IMG/VR virus record: IMGVR_UViG_3300013307_000030
Span: 1-41,772 of that record
Direction: 5' to 3' (one strand)
Source: a virus
Length of the DNA stretch: 41,772 bases
Shown one piece after another: positions 33,079-40,777 of the stretch. Each line of letters begins with the position of its first letter. The stretch's first letter is position 1. The notes beneath the pieces are model-generated. The model made no database searches, was not told where the DNA came from, and saw nothing but the letters and a program-made list of their open reading frames with translations. Made by a program: the position numbers and the translations under genes.

Positions 33079-34056
33079 ATGAACACCACAGACAATCAGG
33101 CAGATCAGCACCCGAACAATGAAGCAGACGTGTTTGCAGGCTTAGGCGGTGAAGGCGCAGTGGATAACGATGCTTATGGCAAAGAACCCACAGCACCGGC
33201 AGCGCAAACGCACGACGACACCGACGACAACGATTCTGACGACGACGAAAACCAGCCGGAACCGAAGAAAAGCGCGGAACCTGCGGAAGACGAAGAGGAA
33301 GAATTTTTTTGGGATGGTGCGCCGCTGGAGTCGCCTACCGGCAAAGAGGAAGACGGGGAAGCCGACGACACACCGTTGATCAAACAGCTTCGCCAAACTA
33401 TCAAGGAACAGCGCACGCAGTTGCGTGATAAAAATATCACCCCGCCAGCGGCAGCAACGCAGGCACCGGCAGCCGTTGAATTGCCACCGTACCCGAAGAT
33501 GGAAGACGAAGGGATTGATTGGGATCCCGAAATTTTCGCTCAAAAGGTCCGGGAGTGGCACCAGACGGAAGCACAGGTGAAGCAACAGCAGGAGCAGTTG
33601 CAAAAGTCGCAGCAGCAGATGCAGGCGACGTTTGATGAGCGCAAAGCAAGCTATAAGCAGCGCGTTGCGAAGATGAAGATCCGCGGGTATGAAGACGCCG
33701 AAGCGTTTGTGGCGGGTGAGCTGGATAACGGCGTACAAACGGCGCTAATCCTCCACGCAGACCGCCCGGAAATGGTGGTTTTAGCACTGGCCCGCAACGC
33801 CGATTTGATGAAGCAGGCCAAAGAGATTAACGATCCTGTTAAACTCGGCGTGCTAATCGGCACCATTCAGGCCAAGGCCAAAGCTATGCCGGTTGCCAAG
33901 CGAGATATTAAAGGCGCTCCGGCAAACCCACGCGGTACGGGCGCAAGCCAGCTGGGCGATCTTGAATCTGAGATTGCCAAAGCGCGCCAGAGCGGCCAAT
34001 ATACGCGCGTGATCCAGTTGAAGAAGCAGCGCAGAGCTGCGGAAGCGAAAAAGTAA
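33079..34056 (+). CDS. Scaffolding protein, P22 gp8-like position
   Basis: 325 residues. Very acidic first 120 residues (DDTDDNDSDDDENQPEP, EEEEFFWDG), Gln-rich coiled coil (about 175-215), and a basic C-terminus ending KKQRRAAEAKK. Acidic body and basic helical C-terminal coat-binding end are the layout of P22 scaffold (303 residues). It sits directly before the coat gene. Sequence similarity to P22 is not obvious by eye; assignment by layout and position. Confidence 0.82.
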   Translation: MNTTDNQADQHPNNEADVFAGLGGEGAVDNDAYGKEPTAPAAQTHDDTDDNDSDDDENQPEPKKSAEPAEDEEEEFFWDGAPLESPTGKEEDGEADDTPLIKQLRQTIKEQRTQLRDKNITPPAAATQAPAAVELPPYPKMEDEGIDWDPEIFAQKVREWHQTEAQVKQQQEQLQKSQQQMQATFDERKASYKQRVAKMKIRGYEDAEAFVAGELDNGVQTALILHADRPEMVVLALARNADLMKQAKEINDPVKLGVLIGTIQAKAKAMPVAKRDIKGAPANPRGTGASQLGDLESEIAKARQSGQYTRVIQLKKQRRAAEAKK

Positions 34057-34089
34057 TTTAAAAATAATGCTATCGGGAGCGTTAATAAA

Positions 34090-35340
34090 ATGGCCAACCA
34101 GCTAACCAAAGATTTAGAAATCATGTTTGAAGAGTACGTTACTGGCTTTGAAGCCGCTAACGTTGCCTCGCGTGAAGTTAAAAAATTCCGTCCAGACGAC
34201 ACAGCCATGCAACGTGCTGGCGACGTGTTCTTTCGCCCTCAGCAATACCACATGGAAGTTGTGGAAGGTCTGGACCTTACCGCTTATGACGGCACGCAGC
34301 TGGTGCAGCGCATGGTGCCTACCGCGCTGAAACAACCGCAGAACATCCTGTACAAACTGGATGCCCGCGAAATGCGCGACCCGGAGCACAAGAAAGAAGC
34401 GGGCCGCGCAGCTGCGCAACGTCTGTCGGCTAAAATCGACAGCGATCTGGCCGATGCGGTAGCCGCGCGCGCAACCAACGTTGTCACAACCCCTGTTTCC
34501 TCAACCAACAAAGGCGAGGACATCTGGGACGCAGCAGCCACTATGGATGCGTTACTGCTTTCCATCGGGGTGCCGTTGGGCGTTGGCCGTAAGGCGTTCT
34601 TTAACCCGTTTGACTACAAAGAAATTGCCAAAACGCTGGGTAATCGCTCGTTCTCCTCAAACGTTGAGCAGACCGCGTGGGAAAAAGCCCGCATTCCGGG
34701 GATCGCCAGCTTTGACAGCTTCCGCACCGACTACAACGGCACGCTGGCCGCAGCAACCCCTACCGCGCTTACGCTGGCCGCGGCCCCTGCGCACAAAGTC
34801 ACTGCGATGGACATCAACGGCACCCCAACTGATAACCGTCAGGACACGATCACCGTGTCCGCTGCCGGTCTGAAAGTTGGCGATGCGTTTACCATTGCGG
34901 GCGTGAACAGCGTCCACATGATCAAGAAAACCGACACCGGGCGTTTGCAAACGTTCCGCGTGCTGGCGGTATCAGGCACCACGGCCACTATCAGCCCGAA
35001 AATCCTGCCACCGAACAACGCAGACGTTGCCAGCCGTCCGTATTCAAACGTAACAGCTAACGCAGCTAACGGCGCAGCAATCACCTTGCTAAACACCCGT
35101 GGCGGCCCGGTTGACGCGTTCTGGACCGATGGCGCGGTTGAACTGATCTAGGGCAAGCTGGCTTTCCCATCTGGCCAAGGCCCGCAGGTTATGACCGCAC
35201 GCACAGAACAGGGTGCCACCCTGATTATGTCGTATGGCTTTAACCACATTTCCGGCGTAACCACTACCCGTTTCACCACGCTTTACGGTTGCAACGTGTT
35301 GGTGCCTGAAATGACCGGCATTCTGCTCGCTAACCAGTAA
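34090..35340 (+). CDS. Major coat protein, P22 gp5-like, interrupted by in-frame TAG at codon 354
   Basis: The frame from ATG 34090 reads to TAG at 35149-35151 and continues unbroken for 62 more codons to TAA at 35338-35340, 416 residues with the amber position; P22 coat has 430. Both sides match the P22 coat: FNPFDYKEIAK, VGDAFTIAGVNSVHM and VDAFWTDGAVEL before the stop (P22 has NVFWADDAIRI), and LYGCNVLVPEMTGILLANQ after it (P22 ends WYGVNATRPEAIGVGLPGQ). The lost part includes conserved core, so the 353-residue product should not assemble. CAG to TAG is one base change. Read-through, host suppression, damage or sequence error are all possible. Confidence 0.9.
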
Positions 35341-35360
35341 TCACGGTTAGGCGGTATATT

Positions 35361-35386
35361 AAGGGGGCCACTTGTGGCCCTTTTTT
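35361..35386 (+). terminator. Rho-independent terminator after the coat gene
   Basis: GGGCCA-CTTG-TGGCCC extended by G-T and A-T pairs, followed by six T. Marks the true end of the coat gene at 35340, supporting the reading that the coat frame extends past the TAG. Confidence 0.9.
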
Positions 35387-35405
35387 ATTGTCTGGAGATC
35401 GGCAA

Positions 35406-36320
35406 ATGATTAGAACCAAAGACACTGCCACGATCGAGCCTATTCGGGGCGTTCGGGCAGGCAATACCGTTGCGAGAATTAGTAGCCGCCTGGGTAATCT
35501 GACACCCATTAACCTTTTGCTGCCAACGCTCGATGAACGCGTTACTTACACAGGCCCGGCGCATTACTACTGGGATGTGTCCGGCATCATTAAGCAATCC
35601 GCCGCAAACGTCTGGCCGCTGGAATACCGCGATGGGGTTGCCGTTGGGCGTCACGAACCCGAACCGGCGATCACTAACTGGCAGGTGAACAACCGGGGCC
35701 ACGTTGTCGGCGATAACGTCGTTAAATCGGACGACTTCAATTTAGTGACCAACCCAACTGGCGGGCCAGATGGCGGCCCTATCGCGCAATTTTCAAAAGC
35801 TATTGACGGTAACTTTCAGGTTTCGCAGGATATTAACAGCGTAACGCTGGTGCCCCGAACCGCATACGACGATAACAAAAAATGGAAGCGTTACGCCTTC
35901 CAGGCATCGACAACTGCAGGAAGTCGTTGCCGCATCTGGTATGGCTTTCTCAACGCCCCGGACATTAACCCCTATATCTATTTCGCACAGGGCGCTAACC
36001 TTGCGCAACGCGACTGGGTTTGGTCGTGGTTTGCCCGCGTCAGTGACGATGGCCAAAATATGCTCGCCGGTTTTGCGCAGATCGAGCGCGAAAACACCCC
36101 CTTCGCAACGTCGCCGGTACTCAACCCGGGAACCTCGTTTAACCAGCGCGCCGCCTCTTCGGTGTCAGTGGCTAAACAGAGCGGAGCAACCGGCATCGTC
36201 GTATACTTTACCGACGGCACAAACAAAGCATATAGTTTCAACAACGCCACCAGCGTTACGTTGCTTATGGCTGGCGCTCACTGGTCGCAACGCTACATTT
36301 CACGCATTGAATATAGGTAA
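35406..36320 (+). CDS. Accessory virion protein, possible lectin-like decoration
   Basis: 304 residues from ATG with GGAG nine bases upstream. Residues about 110-300 (KWKRYAFQASTTAGSRCRIW, VYFTDGTNKAYSFN, WSQRYISRIEYR) read as a beta-sandwich like the carbohydrate-binding modules found on phage heads and tails. The N-terminal 100 residues are separate and may bind the capsid. P22 has no gene here. Decoration is inferred from fold-like pattern and position directly after the coat gene. Confidence 0.55.
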   Translation: MIRTKDTATIEPIRGVRAGNTVARISSRLGNLTPINLLLPTLDERVTYTGPAHYYWDVSGIIKQSAANVWPLEYRDGVAVGRHEPEPAITNWQVNNRGHVVGDNVVKSDDFNLVTNPTGGPDGGPIAQFSKAIDGNFQVSQDINSVTLVPRTAYDDNKKWKRYAFQASTTAGSRCRIWYGFLNAPDINPYIYFAQGANLAQRDWVWSWFARVSDDGQNMLAGFAQIERENTPFATSPVLNPGTSFNQRAASSVSVAKQSGATGIVVYFTDGTNKAYSFNNATSVTLLMAGAHWSQRYISRIEYR

Positions 36321-36326
36321 AACATC

Positions 36327-36557
36327 ATGGCACTGATCAAACTCGGCCCAACGTGGCAGGTATTCACCGACGGCACGAATAACGGTATTGTGTCGGCACC
36401 AGGCACCACTTTGTTGTATATTGGCGCCGCAGCACCCACGCAGCAGGATGCAGGGATCCCCTACACAGGTGAAAAAATCCAAGTTGGAACCCCTGCAAAA
36501 TCATGGATCCGCACGGCTGATATTATGCCGGTGGATGCAGTCAGCTTTACGTTTTAA
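36327..36557 (+). CDS. Small beta-rich accessory virion protein
   Basis: 76 residues, beta-rich (WQVFTDGTNNGIVSAPGTTL, LYIGAAAP). Small proteins of this kind next to coat genes are often decoration or capsid-stabilising proteins. Family not recognised. Six bases after the previous stop, in the same operon. Confidence 0.6.
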   Translation: MALIKLGPTWQVFTDGTNNGIVSAPGTTLLYIGAAAPTQQDAGIPYTGEKIQVGTPAKSWIRTADIMPVDAVSFTF

Positions 36558-36569
36558 GGAACCTTAAAT

Positions 36570-36938
36570 ATGTCCACAACTATGGTTTATCGCTCCGGCT
36601 ACTCGATCACCTGCGGCCCTTTCTCCCTCGATTATAAAATTGTCAATGATGAGGACGTTAAAGCAGCGCTGGCCGATGGCTGGTATGCCACCCCGGAAGA
36701 AGCCGACGAAGCAGGCAAAGCCGATGAAGAAGCCCGGAAAGAAGCCGCCCTGAATGCTCAAATCGAAGCGAACAAGAAAGCGCTTGAAGCAGCAAATCAG
36801 GCAGGCAATGGCGTTAATAAGAAGCCGCGCCAGCCGAAGCGCACCCCCAACGATGCGCCTGGCGATTTAGGTGCGGACGCGACAAAAGCAGACGGCTCCA
36901 ACCCGGATAACCCGGACAACACCGGCGAAGAGGACTAA
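36570..36938 (+). CDS. Small virion-operon protein with disordered acidic tail
   Basis: 122 residues, AAGGA before the ATG. A folded N-terminal 50 residues (YRSGYSITCGPFSLDYKIV), a charged helix, and an Asn/Asp/Pro-rich disordered tail ending in acidic residues. Similar short proteins with charged tails precede head-completion genes in many podophages, function unknown. Confidence 0.6.
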   Translation: MSTTMVYRSGYSITCGPFSLDYKIVNDEDVKAALADGWYATPEEADEAGKADEEARKEAALNAQIEANKKALEAANQAGNGVNKKPRQPKRTPNDAPGDLGADATKADGSNPDNPDNTGEED

Positions 36939-36943
36939 CCCTT

Positions 36944-37414
36944 ATGGCGGCGCAAACCAAAGAGGCAGTAGTCCCGCGGGCGTTGCGCCGTGCAGGGCTG
37001 GCCAGCAGCGCTATGTTACTGGCACCTGAGCCGGAGAGTATTGCCGACGCGCTGACCGACCTCGAAGATATGATCGCGGAATGGGAAGGTGAAGGGCTGG
37101 TGTTATCGTACCACTACACCGGCAACCCGCAGCAGGCACAACCCTCGGAGCAGAGCGGTTTGCCGGATTGGTCGATAGCTGCGGTGGTGCATAATCTCGC
37201 AATACGCCTTCTGGTGGACAACCAGCGCCCGATCCCCGATGAGTTGAGCACGCTGGCTTTCAACGGGAAAGAGACGCTAAAAGTAAAAGCGGTTGAAGTG
37301 CCAAGCCTTGCCCGGCGCAATGATATGCCGCGCGGAACCGGCAACGGCAGACCGCGGTTTTATCAGGAAAGCGACCCGCTGCGAGACGTAAACGGCAAAA
37401 TCATCGACCTTTGA
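36944..37414 (+). CDS. Head-completion/tail-accessory protein, P22 gp4-like
   Basis: 156 residues (P22 gp4 is 166). Shares the gp4 pattern: RALRRAGLASSAM near the start, then DALTDLEDMIAEWEGEGLVL as in gp4's DAVDDLEAMMAEWYQDGII, and AVVHNLAIRLL as in SAVFHNLACRIA. gp4 extends the portal and joins it to gp10; in P22 it also has muramidase activity. Followed by a strong terminator before the gp10 homologue. Confidence 0.9.
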   Translation: MAAQTKEAVVPRALRRAGLASSAMLLAPEPESIADALTDLEDMIAEWEGEGLVLSYHYTGNPQQAQPSEQSGLPDWSIAAVVHNLAIRLLVDNQRPIPDELSTLAFNGKETLKVKAVEVPSLARRNDMPRGTGNGRPRFYQESDPLRDVNGKIIDL

Positions 37415-37432
37415 TTGGTCAGAGTATATAAA

Positions 37433-37460
37433 AAAGGGCTTCGGCCCTTTCTTTTTTTTT
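37433..37460 (+). terminator. Rho-independent terminator before the gp10-like gene
   Basis: AAAGGGC-TTCG-GCCCTTT, a 7-bp stem with UUCG loop, then CTTTTTTTTT. The GGAG for the next gene follows directly, so transcription must pass it. Confidence 0.92.
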
Positions 37461-37473
37461 GGAGCAAACAAAA

Positions 37474-38904
37474 ATGCCTCAACCAATGCAGATCCCGTTA
37501 GTCTTTGGCGACGGACGCAACCGCAGAACCCTCGACTATACGCAGAATTTTCCGGTTAACATGATGCCGGTTGTTCGTGCCATTAAGCAGGCTAACGGCT
37601 ATATGCGCAGCTGGTACGGGCTGACCAAAGATAGCGACGTTAACGGGCGTTCTCGCGGCGTGGTATATAACACGTTCGATAATACGGTGTACCGGGTGAT
37701 GGGCGAAAAGCTGTATAAAGGCGATTCGGAAATGGCCGACATCCTCGGCGATAAGCGTTGCTCGATGGCGTATAGCCGCACATCGATCGCGGTGGCCACT
37801 AATGGCGCCATGAAATTATACCTTGCTAACGGCGGTACGAAAGATATCACCAACTGGCCACAGAACAGCGCCAACCCAACATCGTACAACTGGGGCAACA
37901 TTCAGGATGTGGTGCGCCTGCGCGGTCGTTATATCTGGTCGCAGGCCAACAGTGACACGTTCTGGATCACTGACATCGAAGACGAGAGCCACCCGGATCG
38001 GACTGCAGCAGCGTATCGAGCGGAGTCTATGCCGGATGGGTTGTTAGCGCTGCGTGCATGGCGCGACTATGTGTTGTGCTTTGGCAGTGCCACGGTGGAG
38101 TTTTTCACGTTGACCGGCGATAGCGCGCAGGTTTATGCCAGCCAGCCGTCGTACATGCTCAACGAAGGCATTGCCGGGCAATGGGCGGTGACTGACTATG
38201 CGGATTCTTTTGCGTTCCTCACAGGGCCTGCAAGCGGCGTTAACACCATCAAAATCATGAACCCTAGCGGCGGTAGCTCAACAGACATCGGCAATAAGCA
38301 GGTAAAAGAGATTCTGGCGCAATACACGGCCAACGATCTGGCCAGTGCCGTTCTGGAATCCTTTGCCACCAGCGACGGGGAGTTTTTGCTTGTGCATCTC
38401 GCCAACGAAACGCTGGCTTACGACGTGGGGGCATCGCAAGCGTTAGGGATCCAAGCGTGGGCCATTCTGAAAAATGGCGTTGCCGAACGTCTGCCGTATC
38501 GGGCGATCGACTTCTGCAACGAAGGCAGCCGCGTAACCTGTGGCGACACGCTGGATAAAATCAAAGGGGTTATTGACCTATCAACCAGCGGCGTTTATGG
38601 CGAAGACACCGAAATGATTCTGTACACGCCAATCATGAATTACGCTATGGCCATTCTGACCGATTTAGAGCTGGATGTGTCGTTAGGCGCTGAAAACCCG
38701 ATTAAGCACATTTTTATTTCAGCGTCCGAAGACGGCATGGACTATGGCACCGAAAGGTTAATGCGTTACGACAGCCGGATGCGCTACAACGGGCGCGCCC
38801 ATATGCTAAAGGTTGGCCGGATCCGCTCTAACGTCACATTTCGTTTTCGCCTGGTCGGAACCGCAAACGCCTTTATTTCAAAATGTCAGGTGTACGCCAG
38901 CTAA
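37474..38904 (+). CDS. Packaged-DNA stabilisation/tail-hub protein, P22 gp10-like
   Basis: 476 residues from ATG 37474 (P22 gp10 is 472); GGAG at 37461. Close match in order: DYTQNFPVNMMPV, SRGVVYNTFDNTVYRVMG, RLRGRYIWSQ, TDIEDESHPDR, AYRAESMPDGLLALRAWRDY, CFGSATVEFFTLTG and VGRIRSNVTFRFRLV, each with a counterpart in gp10. The hexameric hub closes the portal channel and anchors needle and tailspikes. Confidence 0.95.
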   Translation: MPQPMQIPLVFGDGRNRRTLDYTQNFPVNMMPVVRAIKQANGYMRSWYGLTKDSDVNGRSRGVVYNTFDNTVYRVMGEKLYKGDSEMADILGDKRCSMAYSRTSIAVATNGAMKLYLANGGTKDITNWPQNSANPTSYNWGNIQDVVRLRGRYIWSQANSDTFWITDIEDESHPDRTAAAYRAESMPDGLLALRAWRDYVLCFGSATVEFFTLTGDSAQVYASQPSYMLNEGIAGQWAVTDYADSFAFLTGPASGVNTIKIMNPSGGSSTDIGNKQVKEILAQYTANDLASAVLESFATSDGEFLLVHLANETLAYDVGASQALGIQAWAILKNGVAERLPYRAIDFCNEGSRVTCGDTLDKIKGVIDLSTSGVYGEDTEMILYTPIMNYAMAILTDLELDVSLGAENPIKHIFISASEDGMDYGTERLMRYDSRMRYNGRAHMLKVGRIRSNVTFRFRLVGTANAFISKCQVYAS

Positions 38905-38915
38905 CAGGGGGTTTT

Positions 38916-39488
38916 ATGGCCATCTTAACTTCGGGTAGTTTTCCGGCTGGATCGTCACCGGCGTTTATCGATGCGATGCTGCGGCAACAACGGCAAACGC
39001 AAGACACCGGCAAAAAGACCGACGATAACGCCACGCAGCTTTCGCAGGTGCAACAAGCGGTCAATGCGCTTTCGAGCGACTTAAATTCTGTGTCCTCTAC
39101 GGTTAACAGCGCGATGAACACCGCCAACACGGCAGCACAGCAAGCCGCACAAGCGCTAAGAGCGGCCAACAACGCGGGGAATGGTGTTGGTGATATCAAC
39201 ATGAATGCGGTGTTTAAGAACGTGACCGCGACGCAGACCGTTGGCGGTCCTTTCGGGGCTACGCAGTTCAACGTCGGCGGGGCGAAAGTGGTCGGCGCTC
39301 GCTCTACCGGTTGGTCGCCGGTAGCGGGCGGAGAGCAGCGCGGCGGGCTGAATGCAGATCAGGGATTTCCGGCAGGCGGCAGTTATAGTCAGGGGGAAGT
39401 GCAAGCCATTGGTGCAGGTTTGACGGAAGCGCGGCGCCATATCGCGGCAATCTATAATGCGCTGGCCGGGCATGGGTTGATCGGATGA
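38916..39488 (+). CDS. Tail needle, P22 gp26-like
   Basis: 190 residues (P22 gp26 is 233) from ATG 38916 with AGGGGG upstream. A trimeric coiled-coil centre (about 30-95) leads to a C-terminal region matching gp26: GGAKVVGARSTGWSP as in GGKKVVGARQTGW, YSQGEVQAIGAGLTEARRHI as in YTQSEIQAIANALITERRRT, and the final GHGLIG as in AHGLID. The needle plugs the tail and pierces the outer membrane. The coiled coil is shorter than in P22. Confidence 0.93.
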   Translation: MAILTSGSFPAGSSPAFIDAMLRQQRQTQDTGKKTDDNATQLSQVQQAVNALSSDLNSVSSTVNSAMNTANTAAQQAAQALRAANNAGNGVGDINMNAVFKNVTATQTVGGPFGATQFNVGGAKVVGARSTGWSPVAGGEQRGGLNADQGFPAGGSYSQGEVQAIGAGLTEARRHIAAIYNALAGHGLIG

Positions 39489-39946
39489 TGGATATTAGAA
39501 TTGTGCAGGATATGCCGCAGATGGTTGCGTTTCTGAACAACCCGGAGAACACCGCAGCGCTGGTGGACTCCGGCGATATTTATGCGCTTAAACCGGATGC
39601 GCTTTATTTAGGGATTTATGACGGTGGTACGTTGGCAGGCATACACGAAGTGCGCCAGTTCTGGCAGAATGTCGTCGAATGCCATTGCGTCTATGGCAAG
39701 GGCTACAGGGGGCGCTATGCGCTGGCTGGCCACAAGCTGTTTTGTCGCTGGCTGCTCGCTAACAACCCGTTTACGAATAGCGTTACTATGGTGCCCGATG
39801 AAACGCGCCAGGCACGTTCGATACTGGCACTTTTAGGTGCTACCCGCATCGGCAGAATGGACGCCGCGTATTTTCGGTATGGCCAGCCAGTGCCGGTTAC
39901 GCTATACCAGTTAACAAGGGCACAATACGAGGATTTAGCGAAATGA
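39485..39946 (+). CDS. P22 gp14-position protein, GNAT-like (DUF2824-like)
   Basis: 153 residues; ATG overlaps the needle stop (ATGA). It lies between the gp26 and gp7 homologues, exactly where P22 gp14 lies. Beta strand-helix pattern (YLGIYDGGTLAGIHEVRQFW, then GRYALAGHKLFCRWLLANNP) resembles a GNAT acetyltransferase fold as described for DUF2824 phage proteins; no acetyl-CoA motif is certain. gp14 is a minor head-assembly protein in P22. Confidence 0.75.
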   Translation: MMDIRIVQDMPQMVAFLNNPENTAALVDSGDIYALKPDALYLGIYDGGTLAGIHEVRQFWQNVVECHCVYGKGYRGRYALAGHKLFCRWLLANNPFTNSVTMVPDETRQARSILALLGATRIGRMDAAYFRYGQPVPVTLYQLTRAQYEDLAK

Positions 39947-40767
39947 TGTTTATCGGAATGCAACCAGAGCGCCGCGAAATGCTGCTTAGCGGCTACCAGA
40001 ACGGCTACCACAAAGGCGGCGGCGGAGACACCGGCGGCAAAGAGCAGGCGAAAGCACAAGGGCAGGCGATCGATTTACAGCGCCAGCAGTGGGATCAGAC
40101 CAGTGCCAATATGGCGCCGTACCTCAACGCGGGCCAGCAAGGTTTATCGCCGCTGTTGCAAGCCATCCAGCAGCAAGGTGGTGGTATTGCGGCACAGCAG
40201 GGCGCGCAGAATAGTGCGTTTAGCGCGCTTCAAAACCTGTCCAGCAGCAACGGCCAGGCTAACTTTTTATCCAACTATTACAACTCGGCAGAGTTTAAAC
40301 AGATGGCATCGCAGGCGCGCAATCAACAGCTGGCCAGCGCGGAGGCCACCGGCGGTTTAGGAGCCACCAGCACCGGCAATGCCCTGCAATCTATCGCGCC
40401 GCAGCTTGGCCAACAGGCTTACCAGCAGCAGCTGCAAAACCAGACGAATTTGTTTGGCATGGCGCAGGGAGCGCAACAGAACTACCTGCAATCGCTTGGC
40501 AACTTAACCGGCATGGGCCAAGCGGCGGCGGCCAACCAATCGGCAGCTGGCCAGAGCTATGCAAACAACACCGGACAGCTGTTACAGGGTATGGGCGCTA
40601 TTCAGGCAGGGCGCGCTAACCAGCCATCAAAAGCTGCGGGCGCGCTTACTGGTGCAGCAACCGGCGCGGCAACCGGCGCTATGATTGGTTCTGTGGTTCC
40701 CGGCGTTGGTACGGCTTTTGGTGCTATTGCCGGGGGTGTTGTTGGTGGTTTAGGCTCACTGCTTTAA
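39943..40767 (+). CDS. DNA-transfer protein, P22 gp7-like
   Basis: 274 residues (P22 gp7 is 229). Clear match: NYYNSAEFKQMASQARNQQL, EATGGLGATSTGNALQSIAP and LGQQAYQQQL have direct counterparts in gp7 (EATGGLGSTATGNQLSAIAP), and a Gly/Ala-rich hydrophobic C-terminus (about 230-274) could insert in a membrane. It is ejected with the DNA. Overlaps the preceding gene as ATGA. Confidence 0.94.
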   Translation: MMFIGMQPERREMLLSGYQNGYHKGGGGDTGGKEQAKAQGQAIDLQRQQWDQTSANMAPYLNAGQQGLSPLLQAIQQQGGGIAAQQGAQNSAFSALQNLSSSNGQANFLSNYYNSAEFKQMASQARNQQLASAEATGGLGATSTGNALQSIAPQLGQQAYQQQLQNQTNLFGMAQGAQQNYLQSLGNLTGMGQAAAANQSAAGQSYANNTGQLLQGMGAIQAGRANQPSKAAGALTGAATGAATGAMIGSVVPGVGTAFGAIAGGVVGGLGSLL

Positions 40768-40777
40768 GGGGGATATT

